64,000 nucleotides of DNA from Guyanagaster necrorhizus (lineage: Eukaryota > Basidiomycota > Agaricomycetes > Agaricales > Physalacriaceae), in NCBI RefSeq assembly GCF_019112545.1, contig NW_025064884.1, positions 1,904,669-1,968,668 of the forward strand, given 5' to 3'. Shown here piece by piece: positions 11,260-22,489 of the stretch (the first letter of the stretch is position 1; each line of letters opens with the position of its first letter). The notes below the pieces were generated by a model. That model saw only the letters and a list, made by a program, of their open reading frames with translations, was not told the DNA's origin and did not search any database. A program made the translations under genes and the position numbers.

Positions 11260-11544
11260 GGTGAGCTCTTCATTTTCATATCCATTGAGGTGGACTAGAA
11301 ACCACTGTTTTCTATAACAAATTTTGTCATTGAGGATCACATTGATCTCATATCCATCTTCATTATCTATGACCACCAGCTTCAGCAGTGATGGTGCTTT
11401 CTGGTTCAAGGCATTCTGCTGCTCTGAATGGCTTGAGTAAGTTTTCATTAAAGACAGGATGGATTTTCCATGTGTAACCCCATAATCCTTTGCCACTGAT
11501 GATTTCAGTGATTTTGACTTTTCAGATGGCAAGGTTCTTGTCAT
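11260..11544 (-). pseudogene. Gypsy integrase C-terminal/chromodomain-like fragment
   Basis: A minus-strand frame reads KLVVIDNEDGYEINVILND followed by CYRKQWFLVHLNGYENEE. This resembles the chromodomain at the end of fungal chromovirus integrases (EYEVE.IL......YLVKWKGY). It stops exactly where copy D exon 2 begins, so a recombination or insertion junction lies near 11258. No other part of this element is attached. Confidence 0.5.
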
Positions 11545-12299
11545 TAAACTGGGAAGCTTCAGGGAGTTGAGTAATGAAGGGACTCATTGTTGACATAGTT
11601 AAGGATTACAGTATTTCATGTGGATATTGAGTTGTTTTGTAGATACAATTTACTGTGTTCTTCTTGACTGGTTTAAAGGCAAGGGTGGGGCCACATAACC
11701 TAAAGTAAGATGAACAATGTAGTTAGAACTAAGTAAATGAGTGAGTGGGGTACATGTAGTATATGAGTTAAGTAAAGCATATCTCAGTCAGTGCAATAAT
11801 AGTGAAATGACTGAGATTGTAAATGTAACTATCAGGTATATATACTATAGGATTGAAGTATAGGAGTATGGATAAACAAAAGGGTCTATAAGAAACAGCA
11901 TACAGTATGAGTGATCAATGTGGGAAAATGTTAGGCTATTATTATAGAAGTGAGATAAGTCACAGCTCTGTCACATGAGGACTTTGGGTGAGCAAAGGAT
12001 GACCAGGCAAAAGGTACTTTGATTCAGAAAAGTCATCTATCTACTGCATCATAAAGGTTTATATAGTACTTGGGTAATTCAAACAGATAAAAAACAGATG
12101 TAGAGTAAGATTATAGAGATAAGAGTAAGCATAATGGGAAACAGTAACCTACTTAGTTGAATAATATTGGTATAGTAATGTAAGGAGTCATGGGAGTAGA
12201 GTTTGACATATGTTGAGGTGTTACATATACCCTCTAGCATCTTCTCTGGTGAGCACCAATCAAATAGGAATGTAGTTGGTGTTGGTGTTGATGCCTTTA
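11545..12299. other. AT-rich, CpG-free tract without recognisable genes
   Basis: Many short tracts of the kind TATAGAGTAAG occur and no frame is supported. Probably decayed transposon sequence, family unknown. Confidence 0.4.
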
Positions 12300-13040
12300 T
12301 CAAAAATTGAATAAGTCATCTGCATCCAAGCTCATCCCTGGCAATGCAACAAACTCATCCATATTGACATCTTCTACAGGCTGTGAGACCACTTCTGGAG
12401 ATGTCACAGATGTTGTCAAGAGAGATGTGACTGTTTCAGGATGTTTGTCAATCAGAGTAGTGCTGAATGTGACTTCTGGACTGGGATCAAGCACAAACAC
12501 AGCAGCAGTCATGCTGAGAGCAGGTGAGTCTGTGGACATGGTGTTGGAAATTCTTGGTGTTGTGCAGGATAGACTCCAGGCTGGTAAGGCCAGATGGTAT
12601 GAACTTGTTATTCTACAGCTCCTACAGAGCTTGTATTTATACTCTTCAGGCTTGTATCTAGAATTTACTACAACTTTCTCTTTCTCTCAAGCTTACTCAT
12701 CAACTCTCAGCATGATGCCAGATTGCCCTTTCTAGAACTTTCCAGCAAGATTCCAACACATAGTAATCAGACTCAGAAGATCCATTAGAATGTCTGGCAC
12801 AATGATATTTCAGGAGACTATGAGTGCAGCATACATAGATCTGAGATGATCCTCACAAATAATTACTATGCCAGAAGTCTCAGCCCTGAGTGTGTGTTCA
12901 AAGTAGCATTTCTGATTGTGATGCTGAGTGGGAGGTGCATGTTCCTGTGAACCAGAGCCACATAAGCTCAAGCCATGTTTCTGAACAATGGCAACTTGAT
13001 TGAAGATGGCCTCTAACATAATCTCCTCATGGCAGACCAA
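12300..13040 (-). pseudogene. Unrecognised decayed gene, possible zinc-binding protein
   Basis: Minus-strand pieces include EEYKYKLCRSCRITSSYHLA (about 12650-12590), a C-x2-C arrangement that might bind zinc, and an acidic C-terminus ending DEFVALPGMSLDADDLFNF before a stop at 12300. Upstream pieces (13040-12810) contain several Cys/His. The frames are interrupted. It could be a host regulator or a transposon-borne protein; I cannot name it. Confidence 0.3.
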
Positions 13041-13273
13041 CTTGAAAACCTCAAATAACCCTCACTATTATCAGCACATTTCTTTGATGGTGGTGGTAAG
13101 AAACCATTGATTGTAGGGCTAAGATCACTTCAGATGATCATGGTGCCTTCTTTCTTCTCAAAGGCAAAGAACCCTGTAGTTGCCAAATGTGAATTCCAAT
13201 GAATATGGAATCTCTCATACTCTGTAGGAGGTGCTCAATCAGCCTCTTGTTCACATCTATGGAGATACTTGTC

Positions 13274-13468
13274 TGTTAGAATTAAGATGCTGGTGGTTCA
13301 GAGGGAGGTGTATTGGACTCAAAGGAAAGGTATATTTTGTCATATAGAGTAAGAACAATAGGGGTTCTGAGCCAAGTCAATAGATATAAAAATGTCAAAG
13401 TATAAAGTAAGCAGTAAATATATATAAATAGAATATGACATTGAAGCTATAAAAACCAAATCTCAACA
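13274..13468 (-). repeat. LTR (195 bp) of a minus-strand element
   Basis: It starts TGTTAGAATTAAG and ends TCTCAACA on the plus strand, i.e. TG...CA ends. On the minus strand a purine tract (AAATAGTGGGAG) lies immediately upstream, as expected for a polypurine tract before a 3' LTR. I did not find the partner LTR. Confidence 0.6.
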
Positions 13469-13499
13469 CTCCCACTATTTCACAGCATCTTGAGAGTCT

Positions 13500-14549
13500 G
13501 AAATGAAAAGGATGAAAGAGGGTATTAAATAGGTGAATATAAAGAAATCAATCTCTCACTGTTACTATAATCTCTGGATATCAGTCTAAAGGACAATTTC
13601 CTCATCATAAGACCTGATAGCCCATGCCACCATTGAGGTAGTCAGTATGATGATCTAATTAAAGAGAAATGTCTCACACTCATTCTTGAAGTGACCTCTC
13701 TGACCACAACTATGGCAGGTAATCATAGATTGGTCAATTGGCAAATAGAATCAATTAAAGTTAGTGGTAAGTGCAAAATGGTGAAGAGAATCAGTCTTCT
13801 CTTGGATTAGTGAGTTTCCTCATTGAGGATGCAAGAAATGATATAGGAGAGGTTGGCATGCTGAGGGTTGTTGTTGAGTGCAACAATGAGATTGTCATAT
13901 GAATGGAAAAGGGATTTCATGATAAAAGGAATAGCTAATCTATCTGTACATATCTTGCCTAAAGTCTTCAGCTTATCAATGATCATCTAAATATCCCCAA
14001 TATGGTCTCCTATATGTATCTCCTCTCTAGCTTTCTTCAACCCAATAAGCTGTCTCCATATTGTGATGACACTTTCAAGACCCTCAGTGGTATGATAGAA
14101 CTTGATGTTGTCTCAGGCCTCCTTTGCTGAAGTCACATTTCAAGTCAGGTGATATTGGAAAGGGAGGATATTGCTGACAGTAGTAGCCAGAGCTTCTTCA
14201 TCTCATCTAACCCAACTCTTTACTGCATTGGAGTTAAGAGACCCAAGCAGCTTGGGCTTGTTTCTATCAGTGACAGCTCAGAGCTTCTTCTTGGTGAGAT
14301 CCATGCACTGGGTATAAACCCAATCAAAGTAATTGGTGTTGTTGAAGAGAGCAAACTGGTATTTAGACCATGCAAATCATTGTTAAGTAGATGAGAGAAC
14401 AGCAGAGCTGTAAATGAAGGGTCTAGTGTGTCATTGACCATGTCATGGTCAGCCACCTGATTCTGAGAATCAGATACTGAGGCATGATTGAATTGAACAT
14501 TTGAGTTTACAGGAACATTTTCCAGACTGTCAGCTAGCATGTTTGCCAA
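13500..14549 (-). pseudogene. UBN2-type gag with CCHC knuckle, apparently without pol
   Basis: The minus strand reads NTNYFDWVYTQCMDLTKKKL, then a long UBN2-like gag domain (SLNSNAVKSWV, TTEGLESVITIWRQLIGLK). After a spacer comes a zinc knuckle CHSCGQRGHFKNEC at about 13725-13685. Stops are mostly TGA. Within some 250 bp the sequence reaches a purine tract and an LTR, leaving no room for pol. It could be an internally deleted Copia element or a gag-only derivative. Confidence 0.6.
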
Positions 14550-14559
14550 TTATATAGAG

Positions 14560-15880
14560 ATACTATTGTTCTCATTATTCTTCTTCTGGCTAGCACTGGA
14601 AGAGGTTGAATCTTGAGTTGTCAAGCTACCAACCTCCTTTTCCACCATTTCAGCTTGATGAGAGTCCACAAGACAAACTTTGCCAGTCATTCTTTTGGCA
14701 AATGCATTAGCAGATTCATTTTTCTGTGGTTTCTTAGGCAGGTTTGACCAAGAGTTATTTGTAGTGGCAGCAACACATATGGCCACAGCCTCCAGTCTTA
14801 TCAGAAAGAATGTTGTCCATGCTTGTCTCACCAGATGAGTAGTCTTTGTCATGAGTGGTAAACTCTGATTCAGCCTGCACCATTCCAGAGCTGTTGTTTG
14901 CATATATTTGGGATAAAGCATTACTCAAGATATTTTCAACTCCTGGTATATAGATCACTTCAAAATTATAGTCTCCAATTAACTCAATCCAACAAGCCTG
15001 ACACCTGGATAAGTTTTTCTGCCTCAGTAAGTGAATTAATTCCTTATAATCTGTATACTATTTGAAGTGGCAACCCAATAAGATGTCACAGTAGTGACAC
15101 ATTGTCTCAATGCCTGCAAACATTTCAAGCTCATATACAGGATAATTCTGCTGTGCTGGATTTAGCTTGGCTAAAAAGAATGCAGCCATACATATGTTGT
15201 GTCAATCATTACTTTGACTGATGACATCTGAAATTCCAGTCAAGCTGGTATCTGTGATCAGATTAATTGCCAGAGCATCATCCAAATAGTTGAGAGGTAC
15301 TTGACTATGGTTATGAAAATCTTATACATGTTTCTTGACTTCCTCAAAAGCCCACTGATGAGTTGCTGTCCAGTGGAAAAGAACTGTATTCTCTGTTAGT
15401 CCATGTAACACACCTATAGGAATCTGTATGTTTGCCACATCATCAGCCAGATATCCAACAGAACCTAAGAATGCATGTAAGAGATCTCAATTCATTAGAA
15501 CTTTGCATGCTGCTATGGAGTCAACCTTTACAGAGTCTATATGCACTCCATTGCAATCCACAATATGTTCAAGAATATTGATTTCAGGATTTAGAACATG
15601 ACACTTCTTTTTGAACAGGTATAGCAAGCTATTCATGATGAAGGATATCAAACACAATTCTGCAATGCTGAACATGGGCCTCTAAGCTATTCAAGTACAT
15701 CACAATATTGTCAAGGTAAACATTCACAAAGACCCTCATATATGCTGAAAATAGGTGATTCATTAAGGCTTGATATGCCATAGGTGTGTTGCAATCTCCC
15801 TGTTGCATAACCAGGCTGACTATATTTCTATCTGGTGTAGTCACCACAGTGCAGTGATATGCTGACTGCATATTCACACT
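14560..15880 (-). pseudogene. Gypsy-3 pol fragment: reverse transcriptase and RNase H
   Basis: On the minus strand: TTPDRNIVSLVMQQGDCNTP, then MNHLFSAYMRVFVNVYLDNI where VYLDDI is expected, LGSVGYLADDVANIQ, an RNase H region ending YIPGVENILSNALSQIYANN, and the spacer before the integrase zinc domain. It resembles the outer Gypsy (39793-38315) but is a separate, more degraded copy. The 5' part is missing beyond about 15880 and integrase is missing below 14560. Confidence 0.8.
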
Positions 15881-16550
15881 CAGATTTTATGATTTTAGAA
15901 CAATTCTATTGCAGGTCTGCTCTATGCTGATGTATTCAACAGGATTATAGTTAAGGTCTCAGATTGATGGGCAAAGCAGTAGACAACTAGTAAGGATAGG
16001 ACTTAGACATGATACCACTAGTGGGTTAAGTTTATCAGCTAGTCATACTAGTAACTCTGAATCAGCTGTGACTGGCAGTGTATAGTCACTAGTAGAAGAG
16101 AAACTCATTAATGCCTCAAACTAGAGACAGAAGACAAAGAGCTCATGGAGTGAAGTCATGATCATACTGGTCAAAGCATGAAACATCTAAGTTCAAATGG
16201 CTAGCATTATAGCAGACTCAAAACAGAACTTAGAATTGAATAACAGAGCATCAGACCAGGGTCTAGAGCTGGCTAGTGTGATATGGATCTATTATAATCA
16301 GCATTAACATCCTCAGACTATTCCTCTAATTATGATCAATGGCTATTACAGGCATGCCAGTTCATTTAGTCAAATATCCTTGACAGCAATAAAGTGTTTC
16401 TGAACCTATGAATTGGAGTGAGGCTTTGGCTGAGATTTCTAGATCCACTAGTCAGCATAAACCACTTTTAGAACTCAAATAGTATGATTATTTGTCATGA
16501 AACATGACTACTACATAGGAGTCTTATCAATATTGTCCCTTATATTTAAC
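15881..16550. other. Decayed sequence with recurrent ACTAGT-like motifs
   Basis: No gene. CTAGT recurs about seven times between 15985 and 16455 (for example CCACTAGTGGG, CATACTAGTAAC). It borders the left terminal inverted repeat of the pogo element. Confidence 0.4.
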
Positions 16551-16552
16551 TA

Positions 16553-18901
16553 CAGTTGACTATCTCATAATGCATATGATCAGAAGACACCAAAATCATA
16601 TGCATTTATAGATTTATGCAGAACCAAAATAGCACATGATGTGACATGTGACTTATGTGACAATGTCATCATTGCCCCAAAATGCTGTCAGTGGCTTTTG
16701 GGTCAGCTTTCTATACATCTCCTTGAATAATGCTCCTCTCAACTTCCTCAGCTGTGATACTAATCCACTCTGGTCACCTTGTGAAACACAAAATGCCTCC
16801 AGCTTTCAAATAAGCTCAAATCCTTCTCTTGTAGTTATTAAGGTCTGTTCTTCCTCACCCTTCTCTTCCTCCTCTTCCTCCTCATCATCATCAATGACAG
16901 TTATTTCCCTATTTTCTACTATAATATCATGCTTGATAGCAGCAACAATCTCATCTGCTGGCATTGCCTCAAGATCTTCAGTATACTCTTCTGCAATAGG
17001 GCTAACCATCTCTTCAATAGTTGGAATGGGATCAAACATGTGATTTCATTGTTTCAATTCAACAAGATGGTCCTTCAACATTATCTCTGCTGTCTGGAGC
17101 TGTTGAATAGGGGCAATTTGGGTGAAAGATGTGTTCATTTTTGACTGATGAAAGAGCCAACTGATTGACTGCCTTCAGTGCTTTACCAACATCATTCTCT
17201 GCATTCATAACAGCCATAAGAGCAGGATGCCAGTCAGCATCAGCATATTGGTTTCCAAGCAGATCCTGCAATGCTTGTTCAATCCCTGAAAGCATGTATT
17301 GTCTGTTGAGGCAAAGTCATGAATAAGGTTCCATGCAGACTTGAGGAGTAAGATGTCTTAGAAATCATTGGATGGTGTGATGGACTGTGACTCAGATATA
17401 TTATCAGGCATTATACCAGTGTGTTTCCAGCAGTTTGCTATTGTTTCACTGCAGACATTTGCCCAAGTATTACAAGCAATAGTCATAGCTTTAAAGAGAT
17501 CAAGCTTGAAGATCTCAGACTCTCTAAGATCATCGAGATCAAGTGCATAAATACACATAGTATTCTGATAATATACCTTAAAGCAGCAGATAATACCAGC
17601 ATCTAGCAGCTGGATATATAGAGTCATGTTGGGCTTGAAGAACTCCAGCTTTGTGTTATAGAGTGTATAAGTGATGGAATGCTCTTGAAAGTTATCCAAG
17701 GTCAGCAGAACCTGTCGCATCTCCCTCTTCATCTTTAAATCAAACATCTTCACCCACTCTGTAAATATTTTGCTTGTCATCCAGATCTTCTTGTTATTCT
17801 AATAATAGAATCCTATTGCTGTTAGACTCTTTTTTTTGAAACACTATAGTTGCTTGGACTTTTTAATAAAAACAACTGGCATCTGCTCACTCCCATCTGC
17901 ATTCATGGCAAAACACATGGTGATGTGGAACTTGTCCTGTTTCCATCTACTTATAGGATCAGATGCCAAGGTATGATCTGGGATGGCAAAGATGACAAGA
18001 TCAGATTCATCAATATTCCATCTGTCCTGCATTGCATATTTCACTATAATGCTGTGAAGGTGCACACATTCTTTTTCCACTGCCACCATATCCACTGAGC
18101 CTGCTTCTCCATGCCTTGCATAATGATCTCAATGATCCCTCTCCTTTCAAACACTGATCCTCTGGAATATTCATCAGATTTTCAATCTAATTTTGCTTCT
18201 CTATTAGCATTGCATCAGTCACAGTTTTATCTTGGAGCTGCATATTCTGATATCAGGATGCAACAGCATGCTCCACATCAGGTCAGATGACAATGCAAGA
18301 CTTTTTGAATGATAGAGCATTAGGGTTCTTGTTTGCATGCTGTTCAATTTTTGTATGAGATGCCAGTTTCTGTGAAAGAGTTGGTTGAGTAAAGAGCAGT
18401 GCATCTTTCTTTTGGTTTGCAAAATGTGCCACAATGTCAGCATGTTGATGGGAAGGATGGTTATCAACATATTTGAATACTACAAGCCAGTCTCCTGTTG
18501 TGAGGTGTAGGCAAGAGATCTGCTTTGGCATCTGAGCTGATAATGTGTACCTTGGAACTTTCTCCTTCTGTTTTGTATGCTCATATGGATTTCCAGGTTT
18601 AGCACATGGTTTTCATGTTGGTTCAGGAGGCATGTTTATAGAGATATAGGCTGCATCACTTTATAATAATTTTTTTGTGTTTGTCATAGTCTATACAAAC
18701 AAATTATGTTCTTTATTGTTCTAATATATGCACAATGTCATATTGGCTTACTACAATTTTGGATCTGACAATGCATATTCCTAACTAAAACCATATGCAT
18801 TTCTAGCCTATTTCTCTACTTTCCAACTGCATTCCAGCCCAATCCATATGCAAAGTCAGAATTATGCATTTCAACATCATGCATTGTGAGATAGTCAACT
18901 G
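16553..18901 (-). mobile_element. pogo/Tigger-type DNA transposon
   Basis: Inverted ends CAGTTGACTATCTCA are found at 16553-16567 and, reversed, at 18887-18901; similarity continues for about 23 bp with one mismatch. TA lies directly outside both ends (16551-16552 and 18902-18903), the Tc1/mariner/pogo target duplication. The inside encodes a CENP-B/DDE_1 transposase on the minus strand. The right end lies about 55 bp upstream of the RPL10A relic. Confidence 0.9.
16653..18633 (-). pseudogene. DDE_1 (CENP-B-like) transposase, disrupted
   Basis: It starts at ATG 18633 (MPPEPT...). An HTH CENP-B-type DNA-binding region follows (WLVVFKYVDNHPSHQHADI, TLSQKLASHTKIEQHANKNP). Then comes the DDE domain with likely catalytic Asp in WNIDESDL (about 18010), LLTLDNFQEHS (about 17695) and LDAGIICCFKVY (about 17600). 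After an acidic run (ITVIDDDEEEEEEE, about 16890) it ends with KLTQKPLTAFWGNDDIVT and a TAA at 16653-16655. At least two frame changes (near 18130 and 17310) and several TGA stops make it inactive. Confidence 0.88.
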
Positions 18902-18957
18902 TACCTTCATTCATTCTAGCTGTTTTCTGAACATTTTCCAACAGTAGTAAACTTTCA

Positions 18958-19825
18958 GTGTCAAGCATGTGGGGCCTTGTAAAAGATGTTCTCACTGAAG
19001 CCAATGGTGAGAAGAAGTGGAAGTTTGTTGAGACCATTGAATTGCAGATTGGTCTGAAGAACTATGACCCTTGGAGGGATAAGCATTTCAGCAGAACCAT
19101 TAAGTGTGTAGCTTGTTATTTTGCCTTAGAGGTCACTAAGAACATGTAATCCTAGGCTCCCCAATGTTCCTCATCTCAGGATGTCCATTTGCATTCTTGC
19201 TGATGCTGCTGACATTGATCATGCCAAACAGGTTGAGCTCGAGTACATGTCCATTGATGATTTGAAAAAGTGAGTGATCTGCTGGAGCCAGCACTGAATG
19301 ATTTTTTTTTATGGATGAGGTACATGCAGGCTTAACAAAAACAAGAAGCTTGTCAAGAAGCTCACTAAGAAGTACAATGCTTTCTTAGCTTCTGAGACTC
19401 TTATCAAGCAGATCCCTCATCTCTTGGGTCCCGGTTTGTCCAAGGGTTTGTTACCGACTCTTCATCTCATATGAACACTGTGAGGCTAACAAATATGCAG
19501 CTGGAAATTTCTCCACACCAGTGTCGCATGCTGAAGACCTTTCCAATAAGCTAACAGAGGTCCACTCTACCATCAAGTTCCAGCTCAAGAAGGTTCTGTG
19601 CTTGGGCATCACCATCAGCCATGTCCAAATGACTGAGGACCAAGTCCTCGCCAACATCATGCTCAGTATGTATCTTCCCCACCTGAGGTCCCTGAACTGG
19701 ATGCTTATCCTTTTTTTTTTTTGGTAGGCATCAACTTTCTGGTGTCTCTTCTCAAGAAGAACTGACAGAACATCAAGTCCCTCCACATCAAGACTGCCAT
19801 GGGCAAGCCTGTCTATGTCTCCTAA
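18958..19825 (+). pseudogene. RPL10A: Ribosomal protein uL1 (L10a) relic with introns
   Basis: Exon pieces read [80 protein letters not shown] and SLHIKTAMGKP, the recognisable order of eukaryotic L10a of the large ribosomal subunit. Introns remain (for example 19105-19160, 19271-19329, 19445-19499 and 19663-19727), so it is a genomic duplicate rather than a processed copy. KKN-stop-QNIKSLH shows TGA where Trp is conserved. The N-terminus is lost or altered next to the pogo insertion. A functional copy must exist elsewhere. Confidence 0.9.
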
Positions 19826-21790
19826 TAAGGGAAACAAACATAAATTTTGATTTTTTCTAAGATGGATGGGTGGTGATAGATATAAGAAACCTGCATGGCT
19901 GTAATACATTCTATGAAGCTCTGCATGCTTGTACCAATGGCTTTCAGAGGAGGAAGGCCGATTGGGAGCTGATATGATTGCATGGTTTATCATCTCTTGT
20001 CACTATGTTTATTAAGATATTATTTTATAATCATACATTTGTTGTTAATGTAGCAACACTATGGGTTGCTAAAACTGAAGTTTTGAACTTGAGTATTGTT
20101 GACCTCTCAGATTGATGTACACTTCTGATGGTATCACAGAAGGGGGGGAAGACTCATCAATATCAGGTATAGCTTCATCTTTTATCATATACATATTCTA
20201 ACCATTCTATATACCACAGCCTTCATACTGAGATGAGAAGTGGAGGAGGCTCTGGCAGTGCAGTGGTATGTAATTCTTGGTAATATTTCCTATGGCTTTC
20301 AGATGCCAGGGTTGTAGAGGTGTGGGAGAGATAAATTACATCGAATTAGAAGGGCTGCATCTCATACAGCAACCATGACTTGGATGACCAATGGTAAGTT
20401 TATGTGCTCCTTTCAATCTCGATAGTGAATTATCATTGTCATAGATGCTAATGACTCCTTGGATGATTCTCTGATCCTTGTTGTACATATCTATGATGCA
20501 TTGTCTTTCCTTGGATTTTTGCTCCTCCTTGCAGTACTGCTCCTGGCAGCTCTTTCCAAGCAAATAAAGTGCAGGTGAACATGGTACAGTCTGATAATAT
20601 CTTGGATGATTTTCATGTTCTTGTACCTATACCTCATGAACGATCATTTCTGCAATGAACCTCATTTTAGAATGTGTCTTTCTCAAATGTTATTGGTGTA
20701 TTCAGTGCCTCTGCTGTAAGGGCTTGGTGTTTTGTTTATTTATTTTTTTTGGTGCTAATTATGTGTCCAGAGTTGCAAGCATGGGGTTCTATTTCATTCT
20801 AGATGTAAAAGTCTGTTTGAAAATGGGAGATATGCATGTACTAACACCTCAGATCAGATATACTTGGAACTTTGCAATACAACCATTGGTGGATCCAATG
20901 TCTCCATAGTCTGTCATGACATGAGTACTGCCCTCTGGATATCCATGAACAGTCACTTATGAACAATCAAACAGATGGTCTTAACACCTTGGGTTCTCTG
21001 GGTCTTGATGATCATGACAACAGCATTTGTGAGTAAAAACAATTGTGAGAAGCAGATCTCTAGGCCTCTTGCTCATGCTATCCATCCTACATCTGCAGCT
21101 GATCAAGGATCCCACTCAAATATCCTGGGAATCATCTCACATGTACTGTCATAGCAACACCATAGCACAGTTGGTTTTTTTTTTGCTTTTTCTCATCCTT
21201 TGCAAAAACGTTAATCAACATTAGACTTGTAGTTATGCTATGTGTAATGTTCCCCTTGGCTGTCTCCTGCATTCTCTTTGAAGGTACTTGACCATCTCTC
21301 ACATCCCAAACCCTCTACTTATAGACAATCCACAGCAGGGCTGATGGGTCATCTACTGTATTTCAATTGAACTGTCTTCCAGTAGTACTGTGTCGATAAA
21401 GCTAAAGACAGCTGTAGCAGATGGGTATCCCTCTCAATGATCATTCACCTTGTTTGCTTCACAATGATTCCACTAGCCACACTTGAGTATGTGCATCTCT
21501 CCAAATAGAGTGGTATCCCTTGTGACTTGATGTTATCTCATCATGTAGCCTGGCATCATTCGTAGCCACACATCAGATAGAGTCTAATGCCACTTGGAAT
21601 ATTCTCCTGGCATTATATATGCTAACTTCTTGCACTGCCCAAGCCCAGTTTTTTTGCTTATATGCTGACTGCTGCTGCTGCATTTAGTGCCAATTTTGGC
21701 TATCTTGTTATTTGGCACACAAAAGGTTACTTGCTCTGTTTAACTGGTAGGCCCTATTTGTGTGGTTAATGGCATCGCTGATACAGTCGT
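19826..21790. other. CpG-poor decayed sequence, no firm gene
   Basis: A minus-strand frame at 20336-20563 is charged (EQYCKEEQKSKERQCIIDMYNKD in part) and may be a gene remnant. Nothing else is recognisable. Poly-T tracts at about 20745 and 21177 are simple sequence. Confidence 0.35.
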
Positions 21791-21796
21791 ACTCAC

Positions 21797-21861
21797 AAGA
21801 GTGTAGATTCCCTCAGAATGAGCATTTCATCTTTTTCAATGCAAAGCTCATTTGTATCCAT
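21797..21861 (-). pseudogene. FDxWI family exon 1, inverted relic
   Basis: On the minus strand ATG at 21861 opens MDTNELCIEKDEMLILREST, aligning with exon 1 of the intact gene at 63080 (MDMNSLHTQEDETLLSERIY), followed by a GTGAGT donor. The 5' flank (AAAATTCCAATATGG) also matches. No further exons follow in this orientation. Confidence 0.65.
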
Positions 21862-22489
21862 ATTGGAATTTTGAAAGTGACAGTCCAACTTTATGCGATA
21901 TAAACCCAGAGGCCTGAGTGTTTGGGCTGAGCCATCCCATGGTTCAATTAGGTGGCCAAACTTCAAACATGAAGAAAAACACTCTTTGATTATAATCACT
22001 AAGCAGAGAGTATCTCCAGTCTACTGTACTAGATGCAAGAGAGAAGATAGCCATACCTTTGTTCTCAGATCTCTGAAAACAAAACAAAGACGGAGATATT
22101 CAGGGCTTATAATTTGTCAGCAACATCAAGTGGCAAGAGAGACAGGTGGTCTATAATAGTTGGCCACTTTGTAATGTTGTCATAGTGCACAAACTGGAGT
22201 ACTTTTAGTAATAGGTTCAATTTGCCTACATTAAATAATGCATGAAAAAGCTGAAATACAGCTGTGCATTCTGCTCTCTTAGACTTCTGCAACTGCCTTT
22301 GTGGGATCATATACTACTACTACTCTCATAGATCTAAGGTCCTGAATGAATAGCTCAGTACTGATGCCATGACCACTTCATAAGGAGAAGTATATCTAGT
22401 AATGACAAGTAACAAAGATGTGGCCTATCCAGATCCACTGATTTTGCTGGACATTCTGTGAATTCAAGTGACTTTGAAATCGAAGCAAT
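21862..22489. other. Fragment of FDxWI 5' flank plus unassigned decayed sequence
   Basis: Around 22030-22130 the plus strand carries the 5'-flank signature CTGAAAACAAAACAAAG and TTCAGGGCTTATAATTTGTC found upstream of the FDxWI genes. The rest shows nothing recognisable. Confidence 0.5.

Noticed and set aside
19451..19993. 180-codon minus-strand ORF
   Set aside because: It is antisense to the RPL10A relic, whose exons are recognisable on the plus strand, and it resembles no protein I know.
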